In this document: piece after piece, positions 1 through 9,008 of the stretch
How the letters are laid out: every line of letters begins with the position of its first letter
How positions within the stretch are numbered: position 1 is the stretch's first letter
Source of the DNA: Prolixibacteraceae bacterium UBA6029
Lineage (GTDB): Bacteria; Bacteroidota; Bacteroidia; Bacteroidales; Prolixibacteraceae
Direction: 5' to 3'
Length of the DNA: 64,000 bases
Assembly: GCA_002429385.1 (NCBI GenBank)
Contig: DIZL01000058.1
Location: forward strand, 183,613-247,612
Notes under the pieces: generated by a model
Seen by the model: only the letters and a program-made list of their open reading frames with translations
Databases searched by the model: none
Told to the model about the DNA's origin: nothing
Position numbers and translations under genes: made by a program

Positions 1-2
1 CG

Positions 3-1385
3 AATGTAACAATTACTTCAAATGCGGCTGGAGAGATCCTGAAATGGAACGGATCAACATGGATAAACAACACTCTTGCTGAAGCCGGGATCCAACCAGC
101 AGGAAGTTATGTAACGGGTACTCCGTGGACCGGGATGGGATATGTGACCGGTACGCCGTGGACTGGAATGGGATACTTAACCGCGAATCAGGCTCATACT
201 TTGGATTCTCATTCGAACGTAACGATTACTTCAAATGCGGCTGGAGAGATTCTGAAATGGAACGGATCAGCATGGATTAACAACACTCTTGCTGAAGCTG
301 GAATTCAGCCTGCGGGAAGTTATGTAACGGGTACTCCGTGGACGGGAATGGGATATGTGACCGGTACTCCGTGGACGGGAATGGGATATATAACAGGAGG
401 GCCGTATCAGCCACTTGCTACAAATCTGACTTCATTAACGAATCTGACCTATGCTTCAACTTCGTTTGTGAAAATGACAGCAGCTGGTACATTCACTCTG
501 GATACAACAGCTTATGTGACTGGTACGCCGTGGACAGGCATGGGATATGTGACCGGTACTCCATGGACAGGCATGGGATATGTAACGGGAGGCCCGTATC
601 AGCCACTTGCTACAAATCTGACTTCATTAACGAATCTGGCCTATGCTTCATCTTCGTTTGTAAAAATGACAGCAGCCGGTACGTTCACGCTCGATACTGC
701 AACTTATGTAACCGGTACACCGTGGACTGGTATGGGTTATGTGACGGGTACTCCGTGGACAGCAATGGGATATGTGACCGGGACACCATGGACTGGTATG
801 GGTTATGTAACCGGTACACCATGGACAGGGTATGGATATACAACAACACCGTTTCCATCAGGCAATGGTATTCCAATAGTTGCAAATGGTAATTCATGGG
901 GAACAACAATTCCAACAACAACATTCGCCTTGCGTACCGGAGAGGGATCTATCGAATTTTCATCAGCGGGATTTCGAATTCCAACTAGTATAGGCGGCAC
1001 AGACTGGATTCTAAAAAACAATGGAGCTGGAGGATTTCAGATTATTACATGGAATGGTTCATCAGCTAGTACTTATCTAACCTTAGATGCAAGTGGAGTT
1101 ACTGCCACCAACTTCGTCCTTTCTTCAGACATCAGACTTAAACAGAATATAAATGCGATCAACTCAGAGAATATAAGCAAGATCAATTTTGTAGAGTTTA
1201 GCATGAAGGCTGATTTATCGGATAGGAAACGATATGGAGTTATTGCACAAGAGGTAGAGAAAGTCGCACCAGAGTTAGTTTATACTAACGACAACGGCGT
1301 GAAGTCTGTAGCTTACATTGACTTATTAATAGCCAAAATTTCAGATTTAGAAAAACGACTTAAAAAATGCGAAAATGCGAAATAA
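3..1385 (+). CDS. Phage tail fibre with C-terminal S74 chaperone domain (5' end outside window)
   Basis: The frame is open from base 3, so the true start lies to the left. The visible part is dominated by an 11-residue repeat, VTGTPWTGMGY and variants, interspersed with two copies of a longer block (Q-P-L-A-T-N-L-T-S-L-T-N-L) and two copies of an N-V-T-I-T-S-N-A-A-G-E block. The last ~100 residues carry the peptidase S74 signature (SSDIRLKQNI, then YGVIAQEVEKVAPELV). In this family the domain helps the fibre trimerise and then cuts itself off, typically at the Ser before the D-x-x-L-K motif; the residues SSD-RLK are present. It probably encodes the receptor-binding fibre. The end overlaps the next gene by 11 bases. 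Confidence 0.85.
   Translation, partial: NVTITSNAAGEILKWNGSTWINNTLAEAGIQPAGSYVTGTPWTGMGYVTGTPWTGMGYLTANQAHTLDSHSNVTITSNAAGEILKWNGSAWINNTLAEAGIQPAGSYVTGTPWTGMGYVTGTPWTGMGYITGGPYQPLATNLTSLTNLTYASTSFVKMTAAGTFTLDTTAYVTGTPWTGMGYVTGTPWTGMGYVTGGPYQPLATNLTSLTNLAYASSSFVKMTAAGTFTLDTATYVTGTPWTGMGYVTGTPWTAMGYVTGTPWTGMGYVTGTPWTGYGYTTTPFPSGNGIPIVANGNSWGTTIPTTTFALRTGEGSIEFSSAGFRIPTSIGGTDWILKNNGAGGFQIITWNGSSASTYLTLDASGVTATNFVLSSDIRLKQNINAINSENISKINFVEFSMKADLSDRKRYGVIAQEVEKVAPELVYTNDNGVKSVAYIDLLIAKISDLEKRLKKCENAK
107..838 (+). repeat. 33-bp coding repeats in the tail fibre
   Basis: Units encoding VTGTPWTGMGY recur about a dozen times, singly and in tandem runs, e.g. around 107-175, 328-390, 517-590 and 705-838. 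Copies are near-identical at the DNA level (core ACCGGTACNCCNTGGAC), so unequal recombination could change fibre length. Confidence 0.85.
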
Positions 1386-4300
1386 GATACTTGTAATTTT
1401 ATTATTACTATGTTCGGTTTGTTTGGGCCAATCAGTTCCAGACAATACGACATTCAATCTACGGGATGTGACCAATATTCTTGGTGGTGGATCATTACAG
1501 GGGGCCGTAAATTCGGCGGCTTCTTTTCCGGATAGTTTTTGGGATTCTCGTTATGGCAGCAACTACATGTCGCCTAAAACACTTTATGGATTCAGAAACT
1601 ACACTATAACAGCCTTACCTTGTGGGCAAAACGTTTTATATCTGGGAGGGTTGCCAACTAACCCGCGTTCATATCCAATAAGTTTCGGGCCAACAGCGGG
1701 ATTAGTTGTGTGTGAGTATGCTGGTTGGAAGTTTAATTCCGGAGATCCAATACCCGTGGGAGGTCTTACATGGACAATAAAACAATCAGGAGTAACACGC
1801 GATGCCACGGCTGATTTCGTTTCAGATGGATCTAAGTGGTATTACAATGTAAATCATCATGATCCGTCTGAGCCATTACTACCACCTCTTAGATTTATAT
1901 ATAATCCGGCAAATGGCACAGCAGGAACACTTTCTATCGCTTTCCAAACATACATGCTTAGTGAGTCATGGTATTGGCAAATGCACTGTCCTACATCATG
2001 TTCTTTAGGTACAGCATATTCCACACCACATTTTTCTTGTTACTCTTTCTACTTTCCAAATTTAGTTGCTGGTGCTAACTATTCACTTTACACTGAAAGA
2101 CTAACAGGCAATGGCGGAAGTGTTGATATTAATGCCTGGGATGCTGCCGGAACAATGGCTTCACCAACTTCACCTATATTAACCGGAACACCATCAGTCT
2201 ATCCTTCAACGGTGATCTTTAATTCAAATGCAGCAACAGCGCTTGTTTTTGATTTGCACCCAACAAGTACAGCGAAACTCGATGATTACAGGATCACTTT
2301 AACAAGAGTTCTGACATACCCGACTATGGCATCAACGGTAGGTGCTTATTCAATAACACCAACAACAGCCTGGTCGGGAGGTACAATATACGACGATGGA
2401 GGTTCACCAATTCTTAGTAAAGGTGTTTGCTATGGTACTTCTGCCAATCCTCTTTATTCAGGGCCGCATACGGATAATGGCACGGGTAGAGGTCCTTTTG
2501 ACAGTTACTTAACCTCATTGAATTCTAACACTACTTATCATTACCGTTCATATGCGCATAACTCGGTAGGCGAAGGTTACGGGCCTGATTATACATTTAC
2601 AACATCACTAGCGGTTGTTGCACCTACGGTATCAACAACCGCAGTAACAAGTATAGGAACAACAACGGCTACTCTTGGAGGTAATGCAACTAATGCCGGA
2701 AATGGAACAATTGACAGCCGAGGTATATTTTATTCAAATACCACATCCAGTCCAAATGAAACGAACTCATCTTTTACAGTAGATGGTTCAGGGGTAGGTT
2801 CTTTTGCAAGTCCGATCACAGGTTTAACACCAGGACAATATTATTATTACAGGGCATACGCCCATAATGGTCTATATGGTTATGGTAGCGTATATGGTTT
2901 TTGGACAAACTGTAATCCGGTTGTGTTAAGTGCTGGTTTAGTTTCGCCTACAGCTATTACTTCGTCAGGATTTACTGCTGGTGGAAATGTTACAAGTTTA
3001 GGAGGGTGTGATGGAGCAACCGAAGGAATTGTTGCTGCCGTTTCACCCACAACACCCACAACAGCCAATTTTAATGGGATTTCAGGTTCAGGTTTGACAG
3101 GGCCGTTTACAGCATCAATAACAGGGCTATCACCTGGAGTTTTGTATAATTACAGGAGCTATGCCACAAACAGTTCAGGCACAACTTACGGAACACAGGG
3201 TACTGTAACCACACTGGCAAATCTGCCAACTGTTACGACAACGACTGCGACAAATAGTTATGCGTATTATACTCTTGGAGGAAATGTCACATCGGATGGA
3301 GGAGCAACCACATCGAAAGGCGTTTATTACGGCACATCGACAAGTCCTTCTTCCGGCCTTACCGGATGGTCTGGTGTTGGGTCGTATTCAGGAAATACAC
3401 CGACGTTATCAGCCAATACACGCTATTATTATCGTGCTTTTGCTTCAAATAGTGCTGGGACCAGTTATGGAACTGAACTAAATTTCTTAACACCTAGTCC
3501 TCCGACAGTAGCATCGACAACAGCCGCGACATCAATAACCCAAACAACAGCATCAAGCGGAGGAAACGTTACTTCAGACGGAGGACAAACCCTTATCGCA
3601 AGGGGCGTTTGTTACGGCACATCATCAAACCCAACGACAGCTAATTCAACCGTTACAACAACAAATACGACGGGAATATTCACCAGCAGCTTATCGGGAT
3701 TGGCAGCGGGAACGACTTACTATGTAAGAGCCTACGCATCAAACTATTTCGGTACGACATACGCGACTCAAATCAGTTTTACGACACAATCAGCGGTTAG
3801 TTTGCCAACAGTAACAACGGCAACAGCCTCCGCTTCTTACACCTATTTCACTCTTGGAGGAAACGTTACATCAGACGGTGGAGCAACAACATCGCGTGGC
3901 GTTTATTATGGCACATCAACAAGTCCAACATCAGGGGTTGCAATGGGTACGGGAACCGGTGTATTTTCAGGCACAACGCCGTCACTTGTAGCTGCCACTA
4001 AATATTATTACCGTGCGTATGCTTCGAATTCAGCGGGAACAAACTACGGAACAGAACTGAATCTGACAACAATGAACATGCCGACAGCTTTTTCCACAAC
4101 GGCTGCTACGTCAATTACCGGCACAACAGTCACAACAGGAGGTAATGTTTCATCGGATGGCGGTGGAGGTATTACAGCCAGAGGCGTTGCTTACGCATTA
4201 TCAACGGTAACAACCACTCCAACGACGGCCAATTCTGTTTCTACCGTTGCTAATACAACAGGTGTTTTGCCAAGTTATTTGACAGGATTAACCGCCGGTC

Positions 4301-4668
4301 AGACTTACTATGTTCGAGCTTATGCCACGAACTATTGGGGAACGTCTTATGCTCCAGCAATCAATTTCACCACAGCCGGCGGCAATATCACAGTTACCTG
4401 GAGCTGTGCAATTGTAGCCGGTTCTGGAGGTATGTTCCAAATTCAAGTAAATGGAGGACCGCCAACAGTTAGTCAAGGGGCTTCCGGGTCTGGATCTTTT
4501 GTCGTTGCTTCAGGAGCCACCGTTCTTGCATTTACAAATGCTGGTTCTCGTGGAGGTTGTAATGTAACAATGACAGGGAAATCATCAGTAAGTTGTAGCA
4601 CACAGGGTTGTACTTCTCAACTCACAAGTAATCCAACAACGAACATAACATGTACAGGAGCTAATTAA
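1375..4668 (+). CDS. Large FN3-repeat protein with signal peptide in the phage tail module
   Basis: The 1097-residue product opens with a hydrophobic leader (MRNKILVILLLLCSVCLGQS) typical of Sec signal peptides. Residues ~40-320 form an unrecognised N-terminal region. From about residue 325 to 1010 there are seven fibronectin-III-like repeats of ~90 residues, each with a G-N-V-T-S-D-G-G motif, a R-G-V-x-Y-G-T-S motif and a Y-Y-x-R-A-Y-A-x-N motif. Repeats 4 and 6 resemble each other more than their neighbours. The last ~90 residues contain several cysteines. ATG at 1375 overlaps the fibre gene by 11 bases, suggesting co-translation. Likely a fibre-associated or surface adhesion protein; a signal peptide is odd for a virion protein. 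Function is inferred from context only. Confidence 0.75.
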   Translation: MRNKILVILLLLCSVCLGQSVPDNTTFNLRDVTNILGGGSLQGAVNSAASFPDSFWDSRYGSNYMSPKTLYGFRNYTITALPCGQNVLYLGGLPTNPRSYPISFGPTAGLVVCEYAGWKFNSGDPIPVGGLTWTIKQSGVTRDATADFVSDGSKWYYNVNHHDPSEPLLPPLRFIYNPANGTAGTLSIAFQTYMLSESWYWQMHCPTSCSLGTAYSTPHFSCYSFYFPNLVAGANYSLYTERLTGNGGSVDINAWDAAGTMASPTSPILTGTPSVYPSTVIFNSNAATALVFDLHPTSTAKLDDYRITLTRVLTYPTMASTVGAYSITPTTAWSGGTIYDDGGSPILSKGVCYGTSANPLYSGPHTDNGTGRGPFDSYLTSLNSNTTYHYRSYAHNSVGEGYGPDYTFTTSLAVVAPTVSTTAVTSIGTTTATLGGNATNAGNGTIDSRGIFYSNTTSSPNETNSSFTVDGSGVGSFASPITGLTPGQYYYYRAYAHNGLYGYGSVYGFWTNCNPVVLSAGLVSPTAITSSGFTAGGNVTSLGGCDGATEGIVAAVSPTTPTTANFNGISGSGLTGPFTASITGLSPGVLYNYRSYATNSSGTTYGTQGTVTTLANLPTVTTTTATNSYAYYTLGGNVTSDGGATTSKGVYYGTSTSPSSGLTGWSGVGSYSGNTPTLSANTRYYYRAFASNSAGTSYGTELNFLTPSPPTVASTTAATSITQTTASSGGNVTSDGGQTLIARGVCYGTSSNPTTANSTVTTTNTTGIFTSSLSGLAAGTTYYVRAYASNYFGTTYATQISFTTQSAVSLPTVTTATASASYTYFTLGGNVTSDGGATTSRGVYYGTSTSPTSGVAMGTGTGVFSGTTPSLVAATKYYYRAYASNSAGTNYGTELNLTTMNMPTAFSTTAATSITGTTVTTGGNVSSDGGGGITARGVAYALSTVTTTPTTANSVSTVANTTGVLPSYLTGLTAGQTYYVRAYATNYWGTSYAPAINFTTAGGNITVTWSCAIVAGSGGMFQIQVNGGPPTVSQGASGSGSFVVASGATVLAFTNAGSRGGCNVTMTGKSSVSCSTQGCTSQLTSNPTTNITCTGAN

Positions 4669-4676
4669 TTCAATCA

Positions 4677-4713
4677 AACAGATTCGGAAAATCTTGTCCT
4701 TTCCGGATCTGTT
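4677..4713 (+). terminator. Intrinsic terminator after the FN3 protein gene
   Basis: AACAGATTCGGAAA pairs with TTTCCGGATCTGTT with a single mismatch over a 9-nt loop and is followed by a short T run. Confidence 0.7.
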
Positions 4714-4763
4714 TTCTAAGATCAAATTTGGGATAGTTTAGTAATCCAAATAAAAAAACAAAG

Positions 4764-5249
4764 ATGAAAGTAATGATTACACGCACACGGGTTATGCAGA
4801 TTGTGGCCGGAGCAGCCGCGTTAAAGACCCTTACCGGCATTAAGCTGGCTTATGCAGTAAGTAAGAATATTACCGCCCTTAGACGCGAACAGGACACGAT
4901 TAAGGATGCCATGCCAAAAGTTAAGGAGCTTGAAAATTATAATGAAGAATACGGCCTTCTTTTGGATCAGGAAGCCAGGAAGGATGAAAACGGGAATTTC
5001 ATTCCGACCGGTAGTGGTAATGTGGCCATAGCCAATTACACCAACTATACTGAAAAACTCAAAACGTTGGAGAAGAAATACGCCAAGCCCTTAAAGGAGC
5101 AAACCAAAGCCAATGAGGATTTTGATAAGTTCCTTAAAGAACCGTTTGAATTTGAATTCTTTCAGTTTGAAGAAACTTATCTTCCTGAAACGGTCACGGT
5201 TGAACAAATGGATCTACTAGCCGAAATGATCAAAGGAACCAATGAGTAA
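4764..5249 (+). CDS. Phage protein, possibly DUF1617-like
   Basis: The 161-residue product begins with a short hydrophobic stretch (ITRTRVMQIVAGAAAL), continues as charged, probably helical sequence, and has an E-N-G-N-F-I-P motif near residue 75, then an aromatic F-E-F-E-F-F-Q-F-E segment. The pattern of helical N-terminus, DENGN segment and acidic end reminds me of the DUF1617 family found in phage tail regions; this is a resemblance, not a firm assignment. It lies between two intrinsic terminators (4677-4713 and 5258-5282), so it may form its own transcript. Confidence 0.6.
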   Translation: MKVMITRTRVMQIVAGAAALKTLTGIKLAYAVSKNITALRREQDTIKDAMPKVKELENYNEEYGLLLDQEARKDENGNFIPTGSGNVAIANYTNYTEKLKTLEKKYAKPLKEQTKANEDFDKFLKEPFEFEFFQFEETYLPETVTVEQMDLLAEMIKGTNE

Positions 5250-5257
5250 ATAAAAAG

Positions 5258-5282
5258 ACCGGCACTCTTTATGGGTGCCGGT
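5258..5282 (+). terminator. Intrinsic terminator after the 161-residue gene
   Basis: ACCGGCAC (5258-5265) pairs perfectly with GTGCCGGT (5275-5282). It also decides the next start: an in-frame ATG at 5271 sits in the hairpin loop and is unlikely to be used. Confidence 0.7.
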
Positions 5283-5321
5283 TCTGTTAAAATCAAATTT
5301 CAACTATTTACACTTAAAATA

Positions 5322-7223
5322 ATGCTTTCCCTTACCCTTAAAGGCAATATCATACCCCTAACCGTGGACTTTTCCATGCAACTGACATGGAAAAGTCCGG
5401 TGTGTGCTTTTGATAAGATACCAGGAAGCTTTGGTCTTGGTATTACCTTTCCTATTAATGAATACACCCGTGCTTTATTTGGCTTTGCGGAGCGCTTTGC
5501 CAAATACCGAAGCAACAGTAATCAGAAATTTCCAGGCTTTGAAATCCGTTTTGGTGGAGTACTGCTCATGGCCGGTACGCTAACTATCACCAACGCTTCA
5601 GCTACCAGCTACGAAGCCTCACTGATTGATCAGGTCGGGGTACTGGGTGAACTGGAGCAGGAACGTGATCTGCTGGATATCCCGGCATTCTCCCAGGAAA
5701 TCAATTGGGTGGGCAGTCCATATTACAATCCGGATCAGCATTGTTATTGTGCTTTCCCAATTGTCAATCATGGTTTTTTTACCGATAAAGGATTAATCAT
5801 CAAGCGCACTGTTTGGGATAATATACCCGGTAAGGGATTACAGGCAACGGGTGAAACTTATGACACGCAGGTGATGAGTTACCTGTTTAATAAGACAACT
5901 GGTTGTAAGATCAATCAGCTGTTTCTGGGAACTTACATCGAGATGGAAGAATCCCAGATAGACTTACAGGTTTTGACAGAGAAACACAACACTTATGACT
6001 CGGGTAAAGTAACTGTTGTTACTCCTTTCCTTTTCCTGAACTATGTGATTAAGGAGGCTCTGAAAGATACCAACTTTCACATCGGAACAAATTTTCTGAA
6101 TGAAGATGCCCAACTTCGGAACCTTTGTATATACAACAATTACGATATCACCATGACCCAGTACCTGCAAACCGGAGAATTGTTGTATCAGGATCAGGTT
6201 GTCGGAATCAGTGAATCAGGAAATATAATACTGGTCAATATGCCTCATTCAGTAGGGGTGAAACTGTACAGCTATTATCGTTCTTATGAATATGTCCTGA
6301 CACCTAAGAACCACCTTCCAAAGATGAAGGTTGGCGATTTGATCTTGTCCACCCAAAACCTGACCAATGTTTGTTTTCACTTCTTGCCTGATAATACCGT
6401 TAATATCCTTTCCAGGGAAAAGCTATTAACCGGTAATGCAATTGATCTGGATGAGTATTTCTTAGGTGTATGGGAAATCGGAGAGCAAAAAAGTGTAGCC
6501 TTAAAGTTTACCAGGGAACATGACTCCAATGATCTGGTATTTTCTGAACGTTTTAATGATCTGAGTGACCGAAGAGCTGATATCAAGCAGCCGGTTGCCG
6601 ATTGGCCGGGAATATGGGCAATAGCCAGTCCTGTCGAAGGTGAAATCCGGCTCATGAGTTCAAACAATACTTTCTATCAGTATAAATGGATTACCCAGGA
6701 GAAAGTTAATGGATCGACCATGGCCTCAGATACCACCGATGTGTTAGGCTGGGAGGAAATCTCGATCGGCCTTCAAAACGGCTGGCATGAGTTTGGCAGA
6801 GAAGAAATAGAAGAGATCAAATCATCATGGTCAAGTTGCTATGGTAACGATCAGCTTACACTGGTTAACCAGCAGGGAAACATGAACACCTGGAAGGCAA
6901 AAACGCAGGCCTTTTCACCACGTCTGATGATTAATAAGGCTAACAATTCCGGTGGAGTCCAAAATGCAAATTTCTCCTTCGAATATGAAAAAGCAGATAC
7001 CGGGATTCTCCCTCTTTACTGGAAAAACTGGAACCAATTCTGGTCGAACCGCCTTGCAGTAAGTGGAGAATTTGACATGCCGGTTAATGTGCTTCGGTAT
7101 GTGATCTACAACATTTGTAGCAAGTACCGGACCCGTGAGGGTGAATTCATGATTGAAGAAATGAGCTGCGAACTATTCATTGACCGCATTGGAACTACAC
7201 AGGTAAAAGGGTTTAAGGTATAG
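5322..7223 (+). CDS. Large phage structural protein of unknown role (tail hub/baseplate region)
   Basis: The 633-residue product (from ATG 5322) starts MLSLTLKGNIIPLTVDFSMQ. It is rich in aromatic residues and beta-type sequence, with no signal peptide or membrane segment. I do not recognise a named family. Its size and place just before the lysis cassette fit a tail hub, baseplate or distal-tail protein of a siphovirus-like phage, by context only. The longer frame to ATG 5271 is rejected because that codon lies inside the terminator hairpin upstream. Base composition and codon use look like those of the neighbouring phage genes. Confidence 0.7.
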   Translation: MLSLTLKGNIIPLTVDFSMQLTWKSPVCAFDKIPGSFGLGITFPINEYTRALFGFAERFAKYRSNSNQKFPGFEIRFGGVLLMAGTLTITNASATSYEASLIDQVGVLGELEQERDLLDIPAFSQEINWVGSPYYNPDQHCYCAFPIVNHGFFTDKGLIIKRTVWDNIPGKGLQATGETYDTQVMSYLFNKTTGCKINQLFLGTYIEMEESQIDLQVLTEKHNTYDSGKVTVVTPFLFLNYVIKEALKDTNFHIGTNFLNEDAQLRNLCIYNNYDITMTQYLQTGELLYQDQVVGISESGNIILVNMPHSVGVKLYSYYRSYEYVLTPKNHLPKMKVGDLILSTQNLTNVCFHFLPDNTVNILSREKLLTGNAIDLDEYFLGVWEIGEQKSVALKFTREHDSNDLVFSERFNDLSDRRADIKQPVADWPGIWAIASPVEGEIRLMSSNNTFYQYKWITQEKVNGSTMASDTTDVLGWEEISIGLQNGWHEFGREEIEEIKSSWSSCYGNDQLTLVNQQGNMNTWKAKTQAFSPRLMINKANNSGGVQNANFSFEYEKADTGILPLYWKNWNQFWSNRLAVSGEFDMPVNVLRYVIYNICSKYRTREGEFMIEEMSCELFIDRIGTTQVKGFKV

Positions 7224-7279
7224 TAAACCTGTCCTTTGGAGGAGTGGCCTATTCCCCTAAGTTTGAAATCAAAAACACT

Positions 7280-7480
7280 ATGAAAGAAACTCCCCAGGCA
7301 GGTGCCTTTGGCACAATCGCAACCTTTCTGTTTGGCTCAATGCTTCACCTGGATAAAGCCATGCAGGATGAAATAACCTTTTGGCTGCAAACTGCCGCCT
7401 TTCTGATTTCATTAATCGTTGGTATACTGACCATTTTTATTTCAATCCGCAAAATCAGGCAAAAAGATGCAAAGAATTAA
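7280..7480 (+). CDS. Small membrane protein, putative holin
   Basis: From ATG 7280 the product has 66 residues: a short hydrophilic start, a weakly hydrophobic stretch (GTIATFLFGSML) and one clear membrane helix (LQTAAFLISLIVGILTIFIS), ending in a basic tail (IRKIRQKDAKN). A GTG at 7244 would add 12 residues, but its GGAGG lies only one base away. It overlaps the endolysin gene by 14 bases. Size, topology and position directly upstream of an endolysin suggest a holin; no family signature is visible. Confidence 0.65.
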   Translation: MKETPQAGAFGTIATFLFGSMLHLDKAMQDEITFWLQTAAFLISLIVGILTIFISIRKIRQKDAKN

Positions 7481-7889
7481 ACTTTCGACCAACCTCTATT
7501 TGGATGAATATATTCCCAAAGAGCTGTATTTGAAATTTGAGTCAACCCCTTATATCCTGATTGGACTATTGGACAAACGGCTGATTACAGCTGATCAGAA
7601 GCTCCGGGATCAATTTGGCCCAGTCACGATCAATAACTGGTGGGATGGGGGAAGCCGGAACTGGTCAGGAATCAGAACTCCGGAAACAACTTTGTTCAGC
7701 CTCACTTCTCAACATGCGCATGGAAGGGCATCCGACAAACTATTCACGGTGTCAGCAGCCGAAGTCAGGCAATATATCCGGGAGCATTGGCGCGAACTAG
7801 GTATCACTTGCATCGAGGACAATGTAAGCTGGGCGCATTCGGATGTAAGAAACTGGATTGGTAATGAATTATTAATCGTGCAGCCATGA
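7467..7889 (+). CDS. Phage endolysin, M15-type peptidase
   Basis: The 140-residue product has the two zinc-site motifs of the peptidase M15 / D-Ala-D-Ala carboxypeptidase fold: S-Q-H-A-H-G-R-A-S-D (H83, D90) and W-A-H-S-D (H124, D126). Such single-domain proteins cut the peptide cross-bridges of murein, releasing phage from the cell. There is no signal peptide, so export would need the neighbouring holin-like protein. It overlaps its upstream neighbour by 14 bases and the next gene by 4 (ATGA), forming a compact lysis operon. Confidence 0.85.
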   Translation: MQRIKLSTNLYLDEYIPKELYLKFESTPYILIGLLDKRLITADQKLRDQFGPVTINNWWDGGSRNWSGIRTPETTLFSLTSQHAHGRASDKLFTVSAAEVRQYIREHWRELGITCIEDNVSWAHSDVRNWIGNELLIVQP

Positions 7890-8200
7890 AAATATTCTTT
7901 CTAAATATCTGGAAATATATCACCTTCCTTTTTGCAGGAATCATTGCAGGAATGGTTGCAGCCATTAAGTTGATCGAAAAGCCATCGGTTGTAAATGTTG
8001 CAGCTGACACATTTGTGGCAGAGCAAACCCAGCAAATCGGAAAACTAAAACAAAGAGGTGATGGAAATTTGCAGGATATTTCCCTGCCTACTCAGATCCC
8101 AACCCGAAAAGAAAAGCGACTTGCACGTAGAGCTGCAAGACGTGAGCTGCGTCAAGAAAGGAGAAATCAGCAGGAGGAAGATAATCTTAAAAGTCCATAA
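7886..8200 (+). CDS. Small membrane-anchored basic protein of the lysis cassette (spanin-like?)
   Basis: The 104-residue product has an N-terminal membrane helix (ITFLFAGIIAGMVAAIKL) and a soluble C-terminal half that ends in a strongly basic, helix-prone stretch (RKEKRLARRAARRELRQERR). It overlaps the endolysin stop (ATGA). A single membrane anchor plus a charged extension directly after an endolysin is the plan of inner-membrane spanins, but no specific family is recognisable, so the role is inferred from position. Confidence 0.65.
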   Translation: MKIFFLNIWKYITFLFAGIIAGMVAAIKLIEKPSVVNVAADTFVAEQTQQIGKLKQRGDGNLQDISLPTQIPTRKEKRLARRAARRELRQERRNQQEEDNLKSP

Positions 8201-8233
8201 TGTAATTTGTTCCTTATCATTTGATTGATTGAA

Positions 8234-8323
8234 TTATTGATTGATTTTGAACCCGAAACCTACCAGTAGCTTTCGGGTTTTTTCATTTCTTTCCTTTTGG
8301 TTTTCAGGTTTAACAGATGACAT
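8234..8323 (-). CDS. Candidate 29-residue ORF opposite the lysis operon end
   Basis: On the minus strand an ATG at 8323 opens a 29-codon frame (starting MSSVKPENQKERNEKTRKLL, ending in GFGFKINQ). It lies about 17 bases downstream of the start expected from a full Bacteroidetes-type promoter. The frame runs through the terminator hairpin of the opposite strand, which argues against it. I do not recognise it; it may be chance. Confidence 0.25.
   Translation of the reverse strand: MSSVKPENQKERNEKTRKLLVGFGFKINQ
8250..8283 (+). terminator. Intrinsic terminator of the lysis operon
   Basis: AACCCGAAA (8250-8258) pairs with TTTCGGGTT (8271-8279), followed by a run of six T. Confidence 0.85.
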
Positions 8324-8565
8324 AGAGAGCTTTTCTTCTATCAATTTGATCCCAAAGTTATTTGCGCATTCCGGAAAAGTCAAGGGAGCTTTTCTCCTTC
8401 CTGAAGGGAAATGAAAAGCTTGCTCTGCACTCGGTCACTTTCTCGCTTCACTTCAAAACTGACATTCGCCCATTGACAAGAATCCGGTCTGCTCAATCTG
8501 GTAGGGTTCAAATTAACAGGCGAGCCAGAAGCCAATAAAAATCTGTAGGGCAACAGTGAAACAAA
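8284..8565. other. Intergenic region before the prophage accessory genes
   Basis: No long ORF. It holds the leftward promoter at 8353-8383 and repeated GAGCTTTTC / GAAAAGCTTGCTC words (8328-8336, 8387-8396, 8412-8424) that can pair with each other. The rightward promoter for the accessory genes could not be placed with confidence. Confidence 0.5.
8353..8383 (-). promoter_or_regulatory. Bacteroidetes-type promoter reading leftward
   Basis: On the minus strand TTG (8383-8381), a 20-bp spacer and TAACTTTG (8360-8353) match the TTG-N19-21-TAnnTTTG consensus exactly. It points back toward the lysis genes. Confidence 0.55.
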
Positions 8566-9006
8566 ATGAGTGATTTTTCAGATTGGGAAGTAATTGACAC
8601 TTACAGCACCAAACAGGCTGTTGAAGATGGATTCTTAGTCCGTGTAGATCAAAAGATTTCAAAAGAAGCAGGTATCAAGTATCCGGTTTACCTGACACGT
8701 GCGGTTTGGGATAAATACGTGGAACTGCCTGAAGGTTTTGAAGGAGTTCAGGATCTGGACGGGAGGCTTTGGGATGTACTTTTCATGTTCATGTTTGCCG
8801 CCAGGGCATGTCCACAGTCAACATTAATGTATAAGCTGAATGTGGTGCTTGCTGACAAAGGAGATTGGGAACAAAACGAGAAACTGGATCCTGACCTGGA
8901 TGGTAACCGGAATATGCGCTTGGTGACTCTCAAATCGGTCATCCAGGCACAGGACTTTGACGATCCGTCACCAGCCATTTTTATCATGAAACCAAATGAG
9001 GATTAA
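8566..9006 (+). CDS. DUF6573 family protein
   Basis: The 146-residue product starts with D-W-E-V-I-D-T-Y-S-T-K-Q-A-V-E-D-G and continues with K-Y-P-V-Y-L-T-R-A-V-W, D-x-x-G-R-L-W-D-V-L-F-M and a C-terminal V-T-L-K-S-V plus A-I-F-I-M-K-P-N-E-D. This order matches the DUF6573 family as I know it, a small soluble protein common on plasmids and other mobile elements; its function is unknown. It begins a run of four small same-strand genes with 2-41 base gaps, the accessory tail of the prophage. Confidence 0.75.
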   Translation: MSDFSDWEVIDTYSTKQAVEDGFLVRVDQKISKEAGIKYPVYLTRAVWDKYVELPEGFEGVQDLDGRLWDVLFMFMFAARACPQSTLMYKLNVVLADKGDWEQNEKLDPDLDGNRNMRLVTLKSVIQAQDFDDPSPAIFIMKPNED

Positions 9007-9008
9007 TT

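Noticed and set aside
338..892. A 184-codon open frame overlapping the tail fibre gene
   Set aside because: It is the +1 shadow of the 33-bp coding repeats; its C/R/Y/D-rich composition mirrors the real frame and no independent motif is present.
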